This document shows positions 36,826 to 48,861 of a stretch of 64,000 nt of DNA, piece by piece. Every line of letters begins with the position of its first letter. The stretch's first letter is position 1. The notes beneath the pieces were generated by a model that saw only the letters and a list, made by a program, of their open reading frames with translations, searched no databases and was not told where the DNA came from. This DNA comes from Rhodospirillaceae bacterium. Its GTDB lineage: Bacteria > Pseudomonadota > Alphaproteobacteria > Kiloniellales > DSM-21159. The stretch spans positions 2,677,430 through 2,741,429 of the forward strand of contig CP030885.1 of the NCBI GenBank assembly GCA_006969625.1, given 5' to 3'. Made by a program: the position numbers and the translations under genes.

Positions 36826-37842
36826 CTAGAAGGGCTCCTCCAGCTTCTTGGCCAGTTCCTCGATGTTGTCCGGCGGCCAGTCCGGAATCTCCATGCCCAG
36901 GTGCAGTCCCATCTGGGACAGCACTTCCTTGATCTCGTTCAGCGACTTGCGGCCGAAGTTCGGGGTGCGCAGCATCTCGGCTTCGGTCTTCTGCACCAGG
37001 TCGCCGATATAGACGATGTTGTCGTTCTTCAGGCAGTTCGCCGAGCGGACCGAGAGTTCCAACTCGTCGACCTTGCGCAGCAGGTTCTTGTTGAACGGCG
37101 GCTCCGCCCGCTCCTCGGCGATCTCGCGCGACTTCGGCTCTTCGAAGTTGATGAAGAGCTGGAGCTGGTCCTGCAGGATGCGCGCCGCCAGCGCGACCGC
37201 GTCCTCCGGCGTGACCGCGCCGTTGGTCTCGACCTCCATGGTCAGCTTGTCGTAGTCGGTCACCTGCCCGACGCGGGTGTTCTCCACCCGATAGGCGACC
37301 CGGCGCACCGGCGAGAACAGCGAGTCGACCGGCACCAGGCCGATCGGCGAGTCCTCCTGGCGGTTCTGGCTGCCCGGGACGTAGCCTTTGCCGGTGGTGA
37401 CCGTCATCTCCATGTCGATGCGCGCCCCGTCGTCCAGGGTGCAGATCACCAGGTCCGGGTTCATCACCTCGATGTCGGCGCCGGTCTCGATCTGCCCGGC
37501 CGTCACCTCGCCCGGGCCGTCGGCGCGCAGGCGGATGCGCTTCGGTCCCTCGCCGTGCATGCGCAGGGCCAGCGCCTTGACGTTCAGGACCACGTCGGTG
37601 ACGTCCTCGCGCACGCCGGGGATCGAGGAGAACTCGTGCAGCACGCCGTCGATCTGGATGGCCGTGACGGCTGCGCCCTGCAGCGACGACAGCAGCACGC
37701 GGCGCAGCGCGTTGCCCAGCGTCAAGCCGAATCCGCGCTCCAGCGGCTCCGCCACCACCTTGGCGAAACGCCGCGCGTCGGTGCCGGGCTGGATGTCCAG
37801 CTTGTTCGGCTTGATCAGTTCGGTCCAGTTCTTCTGCATCAT
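36826..37842 (-). CDS. rpoA: RNA polymerase alpha subunit
   Basis: The 338-residue RNA polymerase subunit that seeds core assembly and contacts promoters and activators. The N-terminal domain shows [31 protein letters not shown]; the C-terminal domain (~250-330) shows [21 protein letters not shown] and [12 protein letters not shown]. The C-terminal domain, expected to bind UP elements and activators, is complete. Confidence 0.98.
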   Translation of the reverse strand: MMQKNWTELIKPNKLDIQPGTDARRFAKVVAEPLERGFGLTLGNALRRVLLSSLQGAAVTAIQIDGVLHEFSSIPGVREDVTDVVLNVKALALRMHGEGPKRIRLRADGPGEVTAGQIETGADIEVMNPDLVICTLDDGARIDMEMTVTTGKGYVPGSQNRQEDSPIGLVPVDSLFSPVRRVAYRVENTRVGQVTDYDKLTMEVETNGAVTPEDAVALAARILQDQLQLFINFEEPKSREIAEERAEPPFNKNLLRKVDELELSVRSANCLKNDNIVYIGDLVQKTEAEMLRTPNFGRKSLNEIKEVLSQMGLHLGMEIPDWPPDNIEELAKKLEEPF

Positions 37843-37917
37843 GGCGGTCGATCGAGCCCCTGGCGGGCCCCTCCTGCGAGCGAATGCCGAACGGCAAACC
37901 GGCGGCGCCGCGCCCGC

Positions 37918-37949
37918 GACCGGCGGGCGGTCGGCGCGGCCCGCCGGTC
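37918..37949 (-). other. Hairpin between rpsK and rpoA
   Basis: An 11-bp perfect inverted repeat (37918-37928 with 37939-37949) and a 10-base loop in the 229-base GC-rich gap between rpsK and rpoA. No T-run follows, so it is more likely an mRNA processing/stability or pausing structure than a terminator. Confidence 0.4.
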
Positions 37950-38071
37950 GGGCCGTCTGACGTGCCGCCCTGTCCCGGGCCGGGCCGAGGCTCGCGAACT
38001 CGACCGGACCCCATGCGTCGGGCGGCGGTGAAACTACCGAGGCGCCTGTCGCGGCACCCGCGCGAAATCGA

Positions 38072-38464
38072 TCAGACGCGGCGGCGCTTCGGCGGCCGGC
38101 AGCCGTTGTGCGGCACCGGGGTCACGTCGCGGATCGCGGTGATCTGGAAGCCGGTGGCCTGCAGCGCGCGTAGCGCCGACTCGCGGCCGGAGCCCGGCCC
38201 CTTCACGTTGACCTCCAGCGTGCGCATGCCGTGTTCCTGCGCCTTGCGTCCGGCGTCTTCCGCGGCCATTTGCGCCGCGAAGGGAGTCGACTTGCGCGAT
38301 CCCTTGAAGCCGACCGAACCGGCGGATGACCAGGAGATCGTGTTGCCCTGAACGTCGGTGATGGTCACCGTGGTGTTGTTGAAGCTCGCGACCACGTGCG
38401 CGATGCCGTTGGTGATGTTCTTGCGCTCGCGACGACGCACGCGAGCCTGCTGCGGCTTTGCCAT
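38072..38464 (-). CDS. rpsK: 30S ribosomal protein S11
   Basis: Platform protein of the small subunit, 130 residues: [39 protein letters not shown] and the C-terminal [18 protein letters not shown] are S11 signatures. It lies 18 bases after rpsM. Confidence 0.98.
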   Translation of the reverse strand: MAKPQQARVRRRERKNITNGIAHVVASFNNTTVTITDVQGNTISWSSAGSVGFKGSRKSTPFAAQMAAEDAGRKAQEHGMRTLEVNVKGPGSGRESALRALQATGFQITAIRDVTPVPHNGCRPPKRRRV

Positions 38465-38482
38465 GATTTCCGTTCCGATGCC

Positions 38483-38860
38483 TTAGCGAGTGGCCTTCTT
38501 CTTGCCCGCGATCGGACGGGCTGGCCCCTTGCGGGTACGCGCGTTGGTGTGGGTGCGCTGGCCGCGGACCGGAAGGCCCTTGCGGTGCCGCAGGCCGCGA
38601 TAGCAGCCAAGGTCCATCAGCCGCTTGATGTTCATCGCGGTCTCGCGCCGCAGATCGCCCTCGACCAGGTAGTCCTGGTCGATCGTCTCGCGGATGCGCA
38701 CGACCTCGTCGTCGGTCAGCTCGTTGACGCGGCGCGCGTCGAGAATGCCGACCTTCTGGCAGATCTCCTGCGCCTTGGCCGGGCCGATGCCATGGATATA
38801 GGTCAGCGCGACGTGCACGCGCTTGTTCGTCGGAATGTTGACGCCAGCAATACGGGCCAC
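38483..38860 (-). CDS. rpsM: 30S ribosomal protein S13 (GTG start)
   Basis: Head protein of the small subunit that bridges to L5/L31. The 125-residue product starts at GTG 38860 ([10 protein letters not shown]), with GGGGAGACC upstream; a frame extending 8 codons further is non-conserved. It has the helix-two-turn-helix [14 protein letters not shown] and the C-terminal [16 protein letters not shown]. First gene of the alpha operon, with its own strong promoter. Confidence 0.97.
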   Translation of the reverse strand: MARIAGVNIPTNKRVHVALTYIHGIGPAKAQEICQKVGILDARRVNELTDDEVVRIRETIDQDYLVEGDLRRETAMNIKRLMDLGCYRGLRHRKGLPVRGQRTHTNARTRKGPARPIAGKKKATR

Positions 38861-38969
38861 GTGGTGGTCTCCCCAAAAACACAACGCCCGCTCTGATCGG
38901 CGGACGCACGTCCAACTTCTTCAGCCAAAACGAAGGCCTCGGCGGCGCGGGCCTGCCGAGGGAGAACGG

Positions 38970-38997
38970 ATTATAGGAACTCCGCCCGCCCCGTCAA
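38970..38997 (-). promoter_or_regulatory. Strong sigma-70 promoter for rpsM-rpsK-rpoA-rplQ
   Basis: On the minus strand TTGACG (38997-38992, 5/6) and a perfect TATAAT (38975-38970) with a 16-base spacer, in the 192-base gap after adk. A leader of about 100 bases with a GC-rich hairpin (CCTCGGC/GCCGAGG) follows, where translational feedback by a ribosomal protein could act. Confidence 0.75.
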
Positions 38998-39052
38998 GCC
39001 GCCGCCGGTGGCTTTCGCCCCGAGGCCCCCCGCTCCCGGTCTTCGGCGACCG

Positions 39053-39627
39053 CTAGCCGACCGCCTCGGACAGGATCGCCTCGATCTCCTCCGTCACCGT
39101 GTCGACGGGCTTCATGCCGTCGACAGTGATCAGCCGGCCCTGCCGCTCGTAGTACGGCAGGATCGGCGCGGTCTGGGCGTGATAGACCTCCAGCCGCTTC
39201 TTCAGCGTCTCGACCGTGTCGTCGGAGCGCACCGTCTCCGACTGCGCGATGCGGGTTTGGATGCGCTCGACCAACACCTCGTCGGCGACGCGGATCTCGA
39301 TCACGGCATGCAGCTTCAGCCCCTTGGCGGCGAGCGTCTCGTCGAGTGCCTCGGCCTGCGGCACGGTGCGCGGAAAGCCGTCCAGGATGAAGCCCTTGTC
39401 GCAATCCGGCTGCGCGATGCGCTCGGCGATCATCTTGACCATCAGCGCGTCCGGCATGAGCTGTCCGGCGTCCATGATCTCCTTGGCCTTCTGCCCGATC
39501 TCGCTGCCCGAGGCTGCGGCGGCGCGCAGCATGTCGCCGGTCGAGAGCTGCTTCAGGCCGTGCCGTTCCTCCAGGCGCTTGGCCTGGGTGCCCTTGCCCG
39601 CCCCCGGCGGGCCCAGCAGGATGATGT

Positions 39628-39631
<4 letters not shown>
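39053..39631 (-). CDS. adk: Adenylate kinase (short form, GTG start)
   Basis: Interconverts ATP + AMP and 2 ADP. The 192-residue protein starts at GTG 39631, overlapping the secY stop as GTGA. P-loop LLGPPGAGKGTQA; AMP-binding block LSTGDMLRAA and GFILDGFPRT. The LID is short: the zinc-type LID insertion of the ~214-residue enzymes is missing, which is usual in alphaproteobacteria. Confidence 0.97.
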
Positions 39632-40971
<1,340 letters not shown>

Positions 40972-41029
40972 GGATCCTCGTCTCGTCTCCTGCGGCGTCA
41001 GACCGCCGGCGGGCTTGCCGACGACCGGG

Positions 41030-41524
41030 TCAGGCCTCGGCGGATGCCTCAGCCGCGGCCGGCTTCGCCTCGGTCAGGGTCACCGTACCGCCGGCCTGCT
41101 CGACCGCCGCGATCGCCCCCTTCGAGGCACCCGCGACGCTCACATTGATCTTGGCCTTCAGCTCCCCGTTCGCAAGCAGACGCACGCCATCGCGCGATTT
41201 CTTGAACAGGCCGGCCGCCTGCATCGCCGCGACGTCGATCGGCTGGCTGGCGTCCAGCCGGCCGGCATCGATCGCCTTCTGCAGGCGGCCCAGGCTGACC
41301 TCATTGTAGTCGCGGCGGAACAGGTTGGTGAAGCCGCGCTTCGGCAGGCGCCGATGCAGCGGCATCTGGCCGCCCTCGAACCCCTTGATCGACACGCCGC
41401 TGCGCGCCTTGGCACCCTTGTGGCCCTTGCCCGCGGTCTTGCCCAGGCCGGAGCCGATGCCGCGTCCGACGCGCTTGCGCGCCGTGCGCGCGCCCGGATT
41501 GTCAGCCAGCTCGTTGAGCTTCAT
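41030..41524 (-). CDS. rplO: 50S ribosomal protein L15
   Basis: The 164-residue large-subunit protein with the Gly/Arg/Lys-rich N-terminus ([21 protein letters not shown]) and [17 protein letters not shown]. The C-terminus has an Ala/Glu-rich tail of ~15 residues. Confidence 0.97.
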   Translation of the reverse strand: MKLNELADNPGARTARKRVGRGIGSGLGKTAGKGHKGAKARSGVSIKGFEGGQMPLHRRLPKRGFTNLFRRDYNEVSLGRLQKAIDAGRLDASQPIDVAAMQAAGLFKKSRDGVRLLANGELKAKINVSVAGASKGAIAAVEQAGGTVTLTEAKPAAAEASAEA

Positions 41525-41563
41525 CTCGCCGCTTCCCTCTGTTTCGTCCGACCGGAGCCGGCC

Positions 41564-41752
41564 CTACTCGCCGACGACCTCGACCAGATGATGCACTTTG
41601 CCGATCATGCCGCGCACGGCCGGGGTGTCCTCCAGCTCGCGCTCGTGGCCGATCCGGCGCAGACCGAGTCCCTTCAGGGTCTCCGCCTGACCGGGCTTGC
41701 GGCCGTGGCCGCTGCGGATCTGCCGCACCTTCACCGTCTTCTTGGCCGCCAT
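41564..41752 (-). CDS. rpmD: 50S ribosomal protein L30
   Basis: A 62-residue protein, [19 protein letters not shown], then [24 protein letters not shown], which identifies L30. The start is ATG 41752, five bases after rpsE. Confidence 0.95.
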   Translation of the reverse strand: MAAKKTVKVRQIRSGHGRKPGQAETLKGLGLRRIGHERELEDTPAVRGMIGKVHHLVEVVGE

Positions 41753-41757
41753 CGTTC

Positions 41758-42315
41758 TTACTCCGTGATCTCGGCGCCGACCGAAGCCGCGTCGTCGCGC
41801 TTGCCGACGATGTCCGAGACCTTCTTGCCGCGGCGTTGGGCGACCATGCGCGGAGACTGCATGGACTTCATCGCCTCGAAGGTCGCCTGGATCATGTTGT
41901 AGGGGTTCTGCGTTCCGGTCGACTTGGCGACCACGTCCTGCACGCCCAGGCATTCGAAGATGGCGCGCATCGGGCCGCCGGCGATGATACCGGTGCCCGG
42001 CGGTGCGGCGCGCATCACCACCTTGCCGGCGCCGAAGATGCCCTTCATGTCGTGGTGCAGCGTGCGCCCCTCGCGCAGCGGCACCCGAATCATGCCCTTC
42101 TTGGCCGCCTCGGTCGCCTTGCGGATCGCCTCGGGCACCTCGCGCGCCTTGCCGTGGCCGAAGCCGACGCGCCCGCGCTGGTCGCCGACCACCACCAGAG
42201 CCGCGAAACCGAAGCGCCGGCCGCCCTTGACCACCTTGGCCACGCGGTTGATGCCGACGAGCTTGTCGACGAACTCGGAATCTTCCCGCCGATCGTCGCG
42301 TTGGGGTCGTGCCAT
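41758..42315 (-). CDS. rpsE: 30S ribosomal protein S5
   Basis: The 185-residue small-subunit protein involved in decoding fidelity and mRNA unwinding. The N-terminal dsRBD-like part shows [26 protein letters not shown]; the C-terminal part shows [19 protein letters not shown]. Both domains are complete. Confidence 0.98.
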   Translation of the reverse strand: MARPQRDDRREDSEFVDKLVGINRVAKVVKGGRRFGFAALVVVGDQRGRVGFGHGKAREVPEAIRKATEAAKKGMIRVPLREGRTLHHDMKGIFGAGKVVMRAAPPGTGIIAGGPMRAIFECLGVQDVVAKSTGTQNPYNMIQATFEAMKSMQSPRMVAQRRGKKVSDIVGKRDDAASVGAEITE

Positions 42316-42343
42316 GTCCTAAATCCCGTTCCTGCTCGCGGCC

Positions 42344-42706
42344 TCAGAAGTCCAGACCGCCCTCGCGGGCGGCGTCGGCCAGCGCTTTGACCCGGCCGTG
42401 GTAGAGATAGCCGCCGCGGTCGAACACCACCTGCCCGACGCCGTTTGCCTTGGCCCGTTCGGCCACCAGCTTGCCGACGGCCGTAGCCGCCGCCACGTCG
42501 GCGCCGGTCTTGAGCTGGCCCTTCAGGTCCTTGTCCAGGGTCGAGGCGGCCGCCAGGGTCTGGCCGTTGGCGTCGTCGATCACCTGGGCGTAGATGTGCT
42601 TGGACGAGCGGAAGACGCTGAGGCGCGGTCGGCCACGCGACTTCTTGCGCAGGTCGTCGCGCACCCGGCGCGCGCGGCGCCGCAGAGTCACGAATTTGTT
42701 CAGCAT
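42344..42706 (-). CDS. rplR: 50S ribosomal protein L18
   Basis: A 120-residue 5S rRNA-binding protein: [36 protein letters not shown] and the C-terminal [26 protein letters not shown]. The start is ATG 42706, five bases after rplF. Confidence 0.97.
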   Translation of the reverse strand: MLNKFVTLRRRARRVRDDLRKKSRGRPRLSVFRSSKHIYAQVIDDANGQTLAAASTLDKDLKGQLKTGADVAAATAVGKLVAERAKANGVGQVVFDRGGYLYHGRVKALADAAREGGLDF

Positions 42707-42711
42707 GGCCG

Positions 42712-43245
42712 TTACTTCTTCTTGCCTTCCTTGCGGATAATCTGCTCGTCGGCGTAGCGCACGCCCTTGCCCTTGTAGGGCTCCGGCCCGCGCATGGCGC
42801 GCACTTCGGCCGCCATTTGCCCGACGAGCTGCTTGTCGGCCCCGTGGATCGAGATCGAGGTCGGCTTCTCGCACTTGACCGTCAGGCCCTCGGGGATCGG
42901 GTAGTTGATGTCGTGGCTGTAGCCGAGCTGCAGGTTCAGGGTCTTGCCCTGAACCTGGGCGCGGTAGCCGACGCCGGTGATCTCCAAGTTCTTGGTGAAA
43001 CCGTCGGTTACGCCGGTCACCAGGTTCTGGACCCGCGCACGCGCGGTGCCCCACATGGCGCGCGCCTTCTTCGAGTTGTTGAGCGGCGTCACCGTGACCC
43101 TGCCCTCCTCCAAGGCGATGGCGACGTCGTCGCTCGCCTCGTAGGTGAGCTGGCCCAGCTTGCCCTTGGCCGTGACCGTCCGGCCGTCGACCTTGAGATC
43201 GACTCCGCTCGGCACCTCGACCGGGTTCTTGCCTACGCGCGACAT
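42712..43245 (-). CDS. rplF: 50S ribosomal protein L6
   Basis: The 177-residue protein near the factor-binding site: [20 protein letters not shown] at the N-terminus and [30 protein letters not shown] at the C-terminus, the L6 signature. Confidence 0.98.
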   Translation of the reverse strand: MSRVGKNPVEVPSGVDLKVDGRTVTAKGKLGQLTYEASDDVAIALEEGRVTVTPLNNSKKARAMWGTARARVQNLVTGVTDGFTKNLEITGVGYRAQVQGKTLNLQLGYSHDINYPIPEGLTVKCEKPTSISIHGADKQLVGQMAAEVRAMRGPEPYKGKGVRYADEQIIRKEGKKK

Positions 43246-43283
43246 GAGACCTTCACTCCGTTCGTCCGTCGTCCGCAGCGCCT

Positions 43284-43682
43284 CTAGAAGACGCGGCAGA
43301 GCACCTCGCCGCCGACGTTCTGGCTGCGCGCCTCGTGGTCCGCCATGACGCCCTTCGGCGTCGAGAGGATGGCGATGCCCAGCCCGTTGTAGAAGCGCGG
43401 CAGCTCCTTGATCTTCGAGTAGACCCGCCGGCCCGGCTTGGAGACGCGGGCGATCTCGCGGATCACGGGCTCGCCGTCGTGGTACTTAAGCTGAACCTCG
43501 ATCTGCGGGTGCCCGCGCTCGTCGCTGCCCTCGCTGAAGCCGCGGATGTAGCCTTCGCGCTGCAGCACGTCGAGCACGTTCAGGCGCAGCCTGGAATGCG
43601 GGGTCAGGACCACCGACTTCCCGGTGCGCTGCGCGTTGCGAATGCGGGTCAGCAGGTCCCCGAGGGGATCGCTCATGGCCAT
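43284..43682 (-). CDS. rpsH: 30S ribosomal protein S8
   Basis: The 132-residue 16S rRNA-binding protein that in E. coli also regulates the spc operon. [47 protein letters not shown] and GGEVLCRVF are family signatures. The first ATG (43682) and a second two codons later are equally possible. Confidence 0.97.
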   Translation of the reverse strand: MAMSDPLGDLLTRIRNAQRTGKSVVLTPHSRLRLNVLDVLQREGYIRGFSEGSDERGHPQIEVQLKYHDGEPVIREIARVSKPGRRVYSKIKELPRFYNGLGIAILSTPKGVMADHEARSQNVGGEVLCRVF

Positions 43683-43700
43683 GACGCCGCTACTCCTTCC

Positions 43701-44006
43701 TTACCAGCTCGACTTGACCATGCCCGGGATCTGGCCGGTCGAGGCCAGGTCGCGCAGGGCGATACGCGACATCTTCAGGCGCCGGTAGTAGCCGCGCGGA
43801 CGGCCAGACACCTCGCACCGATTGCGGATGCGCGTCTTGGAGGAATTGCGCGGCAGCTCCGCCAGCTTGAGGAATGCCTGGAAGCGCTCTTCCGGCGGCA
43901 GCGTGCGGTCATAGGCGATCGCCTTCAGGCGGGCGCGCTTCGCCGTCGCCTGCTTGACCATCTTCTCGCGCCGCTTGTTCTTCTGGACCGCTGACTTTTT
44001 CGCCAT
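43701..44006 (-). CDS. rpsN: 30S ribosomal protein S14 (zinc-free type)
   Basis: A 101-residue S14 of the long, zinc-independent form: the CxxC pairs of short S14 are absent. [50 protein letters not shown]. Start at ATG 44006. Confidence 0.97.
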   Translation of the reverse strand: MAKKSAVQKNKRREKMVKQATAKRARLKAIAYDRTLPPEERFQAFLKLAELPRNSSKTRIRNRCEVSGRPRGYYRRLKMSRIALRDLASTGQIPGMVKSSW

Positions 44007-44044
44007 AGCGTCTAACCCTTTCGCCGTATCCGCCGCAGAAGGCT

Positions 44045-44587
44045 CTACTGCCGGAACGGCATGTCGAAGTTGGCGAGGAGGGTGCGTGCCTCCTCGTCGG
44101 TCTTGGCCGTGGTGCAGATGATGATGTCCATGCCCCGCACGTCGTCGATCTTGTCGTACTCGATCTCGGGGAAGACCAACTGCTCCTTCAGCCCCATCGC
44201 GAAGTTGCCGCCGCCGTCGAAGGCCTTGCCGTTGAGGCCGCGGAAGTCGCGCACCCGCGGCAGGGCGATGTTGACCAGGCGGTCGAGGAACTCGTACATG
44301 CGCTCGCGCCGCAGCGTGACCTTGCAGCCGATCGGCATGCCCTCGCGCAGCTTGAAACCGGCGATCGACTTGCGCGCGCGCGTGACCACCGGCTTCTGAC
44401 CGGAGATCGCGGCCAGCTCCTGAACGGCGGTGTCCAGCTTCTTGCGGTCCGCGACGGCCTCGCCGACGCCCATGTTGATGACGATCTTCTCGATCCGCGG
44501 CACCTGCAGGTCGTTGGCGTAGCCGAACTTCTCCTTCATCGCCGGCTTGACGACCGTGTCGTAGTGCTCTTTCAAGCGCGCAGCCAT
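44045..44587 (-). CDS. rplE: 50S ribosomal protein L5
   Basis: A 180-residue 5S rRNA-binding protein of the central protuberance: [53 protein letters not shown] 44587 is preferred over an ATG five codons earlier. Confidence 0.98.
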   Translation of the reverse strand: MAARLKEHYDTVVKPAMKEKFGYANDLQVPRIEKIVINMGVGEAVADRKKLDTAVQELAAISGQKPVVTRARKSIAGFKLREGMPIGCKVTLRRERMYEFLDRLVNIALPRVRDFRGLNGKAFDGGGNFAMGLKEQLVFPEIEYDKIDDVRGMDIIICTTAKTDEEARTLLANFDMPFRQ

Positions 44588-44607
44588 GGTTTGCGTCCTC
44601 AACCTTC

Positions 44608-44931
44608 TCAGCCGTCGATCGGCGCGCCGGAGCGCTTGGCGTAGCGCACCTTGCGGCCCTCGACGAAGCGGTAGCCGACGCGGGTCGGCGTATCGCCGGA
44701 CTCGGGGTCCACATGGGCGACGTTCGAGACGTGGATCGGCGCCTCCATCTCGACGATGCCGCCCTGCGGGTTCTGGGCGCTCGGGCGCTGGTGGCGCCTG
44801 ACCAGATTGGCGCCCTGCACGACCACGCGGTCGTCCGCGCGCTCGACCTTCAGCACCTCGCCGACGACGCCCTTGGAGCGGCCGGAGATGACGATCACCC
44901 GATCGCCCTTCTTGATCTTGAACTTCTTCAT
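44608..44931 (-). CDS. rplX: 50S ribosomal protein L24
   Basis: The 107-residue assembly initiator protein with a KOW motif: [25 protein letters not shown], then [16 protein letters not shown]. Its ATG shares one base with the rplN stop (TGATG). Confidence 0.97.
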   Translation of the reverse strand: MKKFKIKKGDRVIVISGRSKGVVGEVLKVERADDRVVVQGANLVRRHQRPSAQNPQGGIVEMEAPIHVSNVAHVDPESGDTPTRVGYRFVEGRKVRYAKRSGAPIDG

Positions 44932-45299
44932 CACAGCACCTCGGGTGCCAGGGAGACGATCTTCATGAACTTCTTGGCGCGCAACTCGCGAGTGACCGGC
45001 CCGAAGATGCGCGTGCCGATCGGCTCGTTCTGCTTGTTCAGCAGCACCGCGGCGTTGCGGTCGAAGCGGATCACCGTGCCGTCGGCGCGGCGCAGATCCT
45101 TGGCGGTGCGCACGATGACGGCGCGGTGCACGTCGCCCTTCTTCACGCGGCCGCGCGGGATCGCCTCCTTGACCGAGACGACGATGACGTCGCCGACGCT
45201 GGCGAAGCGGCGGTTGGAGCCGCCCAGCACCTTGATGCACTGCACCCTGCGCGCGCCGGAGTTGTCGGCCACGTCGAGGTTCGTCTGCATCTGGATCAT
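44931..45299 (-). CDS. rplN: 50S ribosomal protein L14
   Basis: A 122-residue protein at the subunit interface: [21 protein letters not shown] and the C-terminal [23 protein letters not shown]. Overlaps rplX by one base. Confidence 0.98.
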   Translation of the reverse strand: MIQMQTNLDVADNSGARRVQCIKVLGGSNRRFASVGDVIVVSVKEAIPRGRVKKGDVHRAVIVRTAKDLRRADGTVIRFDRNAAVLLNKQNEPIGTRIFGPVTRELRAKKFMKIVSLAPEVL

Positions 45300-45335
45300 G
45301 ACTTATCTCCCAAAACCAAACGCGCTCAACGAACC

Positions 45336-45608
45336 TCAGGCCTCGGCCCCGGCGGCGGCCGTCTCGCCCGCGCCGTTCTCGCCGTAGACCACCTTCCACC
45401 GCTTGGTCTTGGAGATCGGCGCGCACTCGACGATGCGCACCGTCTCGCCGGTCTGGCAGCGGTTCTCCTCGTCGTGCGCATGGTAGCGCTTCGAGGACTT
45501 GATGAACTTCTTGTAGAGCGGGTGCATCACGCGGCGCTCGACCAGGACGGTCACGGTCTTGTCCGTCTTGTTCGACACCACGGTGCCCTGCAGCACGCGA
45601 CGCGGCAT
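45336..45608 (-). CDS. rpsQ: 30S ribosomal protein S17
   Basis: A 90-residue OB-fold 16S rRNA-binding protein: [23 protein letters not shown] and [22 protein letters not shown] short Gly/Ala/Glu tail follows. Confidence 0.97.
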   Translation of the reverse strand: MPRRVLQGTVVSNKTDKTVTVLVERRVMHPLYKKFIKSSKRYHAHDEENRCQTGETVRIVECAPISKTKRWKVVYGENGAGETAAAGAEA

Positions 45609-45614
45609 GGTCGA

Positions 45615-45824
45615 CTACTCCTTACCCGCCTGCGCCGCAGCCGTGCGCTGGCGCAGGATCGTCTTGATGCGCGCGATGTCACGGCGCACGTGCCGCTTGC
45701 GCGCGGTGTTCTCGAGCTGACCGCTGGCCGCCTGGAAGCGCAGGTTGAACGCCTCCTTGCGCAGGCCGAGCAACTCGCCCTTCAACTCGTCGTCGCTCTT
45801 CGTGCGCAGATCCGACGCCTTCAT
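45615..45824 (-). CDS. rpmC: 50S ribosomal protein L29
   Basis: A 69-residue two-helix protein at the tunnel exit: [37 protein letters not shown], typical of L29. Confidence 0.96.
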   Translation of the reverse strand: MKASDLRTKSDDELKGELLGLRKEAFNLRFQAASGQLENTARKRHVRRDIARIKTILRQRTAAAQAGKE

Positions 45825-45854
45825 CGTGTCTGTCCTCTTACCCTGTCACCCGAC

Positions 45855-46271
45855 TCAGTCGGCCGTCGGACGCGAAATGAACTTGGTCTGCACCGGCAGT
45901 TTGGCCGCTGCGCGCCGGAAGGCCTCCCGCGCTAGGTCCTCGGAGACGCCGTCGAGCTCGAACATGATGCGGCCCGGCTTGACGCGCGCCGCCCACCACT
46001 CGGGCGAACCCTTGCCCTTGCCCTGGCGCACCTCGGCCGGCTTCTGCGAGACCGGTACGTCCGGGAAGATCCGGATCCAAAGCTTGCCGACGCGCTTCAT
46101 GTGGCGGGTGATCGCGCGGCGCGCCGCCTCGATCTGCCGCGCCGAGATGCGCTCGGGCGTGGTCGCCTTGAGGCCGAACTGGCCGAAGGCCAGCGTGGTG
46201 CCGCCCTTGGCCGTGCCGTGGATGCGGCCCTTGTGCTGCTTGCGGTACTTCGTGCGCTTCGGCTGCAGCAT
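45855..46271 (-). CDS. rplP: 50S ribosomal protein L16
   Basis: The 138-residue protein contacting the A-site t[48 protein letters not shown] and [22 protein letters not shown] are diagnostic. Confidence 0.98.
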   Translation of the reverse strand: MLQPKRTKYRKQHKGRIHGTAKGGTTLAFGQFGLKATTPERISARQIEAARRAITRHMKRVGKLWIRIFPDVPVSQKPAEVRQGKGKGSPEWWAARVKPGRIMFELDGVSEDLAREAFRRAAAKLPVQTKFISRPTAD

Positions 46272-46315
46272 CTCTCTTCAGTCCTTCTCGACGCTCGTTC
46301 CGTGTCGCCGTGCGG

Positions 46316-47005
46316 TCAGGCGCGCCCGGCGGGGCCGGTCTGCAGTTCGGTGTGGCGCTTCTCGCTGGCCAGCGGATCGTGGGCCATGATCTCGCCCTTG
46401 AAGATCCAGACCTTGACGCCGCAGGTGCCGTAGGTGGTCACCGCCGTGGAGGTGCCGTAGTCGATGTCGGCGCGCAGGGTGTGCAGCGGCACGCGGCCTT
46501 CGCGGTACCATTCGGTCCGGGCGATCTCGGCGCCGCCCAGACGGCCACCGCAGTTGATGCGGATGCCCTGTGCGCCCAGGCGCATGGCGGCCTGGACCGC
46601 GCGCTTCATGGCGCGGCGGAAGGCGACGCGGCGCTCCAGCTGCTGGGCGATCGAGTCGGCGACGAGCTGTGCGTCGATCTCCGGCTTGCGGATCTCGATG
46701 ATCGAGAGGTGCACCTCGCCGCCGGTCATCTTCGACAGCTCGCCGCGCAGCTTCTCGATGTCGGCGCCCTTCTTGCCGATCACCACGCCCGGGCGGGCGG
46801 TATGGATGGTGATGCGCGCCCGCTTGGCCGGCCGCTCGATGACGATCCTCGACACGCCGGCCTGGCTGAGGCGCTTCTTGAGGAACTTGCGCAGGCGCAG
46901 GTCCTCGTGCAGCAGATCGGCGTAGTCCTTGCCGGCGATCCAGCGCGAATCCCAGGTCCGGTTGATGCCCAGGCGCAGCCCGATCGGATTGACTTTCTGA
47001 CCCAT
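46316..47005 (-). CDS. rpsC: 30S ribosomal protein S3
   Basis: The 229-residue head protein at the mRNA entry: [24 protein letters not shown]-domain [13 protein letters not shown] and [31 protein letters not shown]. Its ribosome site (GAGGAGG) lies inside rplV codons. The first 226 bases are overlapped by the read-through frame of rplV. Confidence 0.97.
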   Translation of the reverse strand: MGQKVNPIGLRLGINRTWDSRWIAGKDYADLLHEDLRLRKFLKKRLSQAGVSRIVIERPAKRARITIHTARPGVVIGKKGADIEKLRGELSKMTGGEVHLSIIEIRKPEIDAQLVADSIAQQLERRVAFRRAMKRAVQAAMRLGAQGIRINCGGRLGGAEIARTEWYREGRVPLHTLRADIDYGTSTAVTTYGTCGVKVWIFKGEIMAHDPLASEKRHTELQTGPAGRA

Positions 47006-47385
47006 GACTCGGCCTCCTCGCGCTCGCGCACCACCACCCGCAGGCGGCTGAAGGGCTTCTGGATGCGGCCGACGCGACCGCGCGCCCGCGGTCGGAACCG
47101 GCGCATGACCATCGACTTGCCGACACTGGCCTCGGCCACCACCAAGCTGTCGACGTCGAGCTGGTGGTTGTTCTCGGCGTTGGCGATGGCGCTCTCCAGC
47201 ACCTTCTTGACATCGCGCGCGACGCGCCGCTTGCTGAACTCCAGCTCGGCCAGGGCACGCTGCACCGGCTTGCCGCGAATCAGGCCGGCGACGAGGTTCA
47301 GCTTCTGGGCGGAGATGCGCAGGTTGCGCGCCACCGCCATCGCCTCGTTGTCGGCCAGCTGGCGCTCCAGTCTGGGCTTGCCCAT
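46780..47385 (-). CDS. rplV: 50S ribosomal protein L22 with stop-codon loss and 75-residue run-on
   Basis: The L22 core spans residues 1-126 ([55 protein letters not shown]), exactly the usual alphaproteobacterial length. Codon 127, where a stop is expected, reads TCA (47007-47005) directly at the rpsC start as TCATG; neighbouring gene pairs overlap as TGATG or ATGA. The frame continues 75 codons inside rpsC to 46780, giving a Ser/Arg/Ala-rich tail with no family similarity. If the sequence is correct, L22 is 201 residues. A single TAA-to-TCA change (real or sequencing error) would explain it. Confidence 0.85.
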   Translation of the reverse strand: MGKPRLERQLADNEAMAVARNLRISAQKLNLVAGLIRGKPVQRALAELEFSKRRVARDVKKVLESAIANAENNHQLDVDSLVVAEASVGKSMVMRRFRPRARGRVGRIQKPFSRLRVVVREREEAESWVRKSIRSGCAWASTGPGIRAGSPARTTPICCTRTCACASSSRSASARPACRGSSSSGRPSGRASPSIPPARAW

Positions 47386-47389
47386 GGCC

Positions 47390-47668
47390 TTACTTCCTCT
47401 TCGCCTTCTTGTCCGCGGCGTGCCCGTAGAAGGTACGGGTCGGTGCGAACTCGCCGAACTTGTGGCCGACCATGTTCTCGGTCACCAGCACCGGCAGGAA
47501 CTTCTGGCCGTTGTAGACGCCGAAGGTCAGGCCGACGAACTGCGGCATGATGGTCGAGCGCCGCGACCAGGTCTTGATGATGTCGTTGCGGCCGGACTCG
47601 CGCGACTTGTCTGCCTTCTTCAGCAGATAGGCGTCGACGAACGGGCCCTTCCAAACTGAACGCGCCAT
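47390..47668 (-). CDS. rpsS: 30S ribosomal protein S19
   Basis: A 92-residue head protein: [43 protein letters not shown] and [19 protein letters not shown] are S19 signatures. Confidence 0.98.
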   Translation of the reverse strand: MARSVWKGPFVDAYLLKKADKSRESGRNDIIKTWSRRSTIMPQFVGLTFGVYNGQKFLPVLVTENMVGHKFGEFAPTRTFYGHAADKKAKRK

Positions 47669-47681
47669 GCTCTCGCGCTCC

Positions 47682-48512
47682 CTACTTCTTGGCGTGCCGG
47701 CGCCGGACGATCAGCGCATCGGTCTTCTTGTTCCGGCGGGTGCGGTGGCCCTTGGTCGGCTTGCCGCTCGGGGTCACCGGATGACGACCGCCCGAGGTGC
47801 GGCCCTCGCCGCCGCCGTGCGGATGGTCGACCGGGTTCATGGCCACGCCGCGCACCGAAGGGCGCTTGCCCAGCCAGCGATTGCGCCCGGCCTTGCCCAG
47901 GCTGACGTTCTGTTGGTCGGGGTTCGACACCGCGCCGATCGAGGCCATGCACTCGCCGCGCACCATGCGCACCTCGCCGCTCGACAGACGCAGCAAGGCG
48001 TAGCCCTGGTCGCGCCCGACCAGTTGGACGTAGGTGCCGGCCGCGCGGGCGAGCTGGCCGCCCTTGCCCGGCTTCAACTCGACGTTGTGAACCACAGTAC
48101 CTACCGGCACGCTCTTCAGCGGCATGGCGTTGCCCGGCTTCACGTCGGTGCGCGCGTCGGCCAGCACCGTGTCGCCCGGCGCCAAGCGCTGCGGCGCCAG
48201 GATGTAGGCCTGCTCGCCGTCCTCGTAGCTGATCAGCGCGATGAAGGCGCTGCGGTTGGGATCGTACTCCAGCCGCTCGACGGACGCAGGCACCCCCCAC
48301 TTGCGCCGCTTGAAGTCGACCAGCCGGTAGACGCGCTTGTGCCCGCCGCCGCGACGTCGCGCCGTCACGTGGCCCTGGTTGTTGCGCCCGCCGGATTTGG
48401 TCAGGCCGACGGTCAGCTTCTTGACCGGCTTGCCCTTCCACAGCTCGCTGCGATCGACGACCGTCAGCTGCCGCTGCCCCGGTGTGGTCGGATTGAACTT
48501 CTTGAGCGCCAT
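47682..48512 (-). CDS. rplB: 50S ribosomal protein L2
   Basis: The 276-residue protein needed for subunit association and peptidyl transfer: [49 protein letters not shown], and the C-terminal [26 protein letters not shown] including the conserved His. Confidence 0.98.
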   Translation of the reverse strand: MALKKFNPTTPGQRQLTVVDRSELWKGKPVKKLTVGLTKSGGRNNQGHVTARRRGGGHKRVYRLVDFKRRKWGVPASVERLEYDPNRSAFIALISYEDGEQAYILAPQRLAPGDTVLADARTDVKPGNAMPLKSVPVGTVVHNVELKPGKGGQLARAAGTYVQLVGRDQGYALLRLSSGEVRMVRGECMASIGAVSNPDQQNVSLGKAGRNRWLGKRPSVRGVAMNPVDHPHGGGEGRTSGGRHPVTPSGKPTKGHRTRRNKKTDALIVRRRHAKK

Positions 48513-48528
48513 GACTTGGTCCCAGCCC

Positions 48529-48861
48529 CTAGATCCCGGTGGTCACGTCGATGCTGTGACCCTCTTCGAGCGTGACGTACGCCTTCTTGAAATCGCTGCG
48601 CTGGCCGAGGCGGCCGCGGAAACGCTTGACCTTGCCCTTCTGGATCGTCGTGTTGACGGCCTTCACCTTGACCTTGAAGAGATCCTCCACGGCCGCCTTG
48701 ATCTCCGGCTTGCTGGCGTCCAGCGGCACCTGGAAAGTGACCTGGCCGTGCTCGCCGCCCAGAGTCGTCTTCTCGGTCACCACCGGCCGGCGGATCAGCT
48801 CGTATTTGCGCTCCTGAGAGAGCTGCAGGTCGAGCTTCTTGCGCGGACGTGCCCTGCTCAT
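48529..48861 (-). CDS. rplW: 50S ribosomal protein L23
   Basis: A 110-residue tunnel-exit protein that docks SRP and trigger factor. [47 protein letters not shown], and [21 protein letters not shown] identify it. It has ~15 extra N-terminal residues. ATG 48861 overlaps the rplD stop (ATGA). Confidence 0.96.
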   Translation of the reverse strand: MSRARPRKKLDLQLSQERKYELIRRPVVTEKTTLGGEHGQVTFQVPLDASKPEIKAAVEDLFKVKVKAVNTTIQKGKVKRFRGRLGQRSDFKKAYVTLEEGHSIDVTTGI

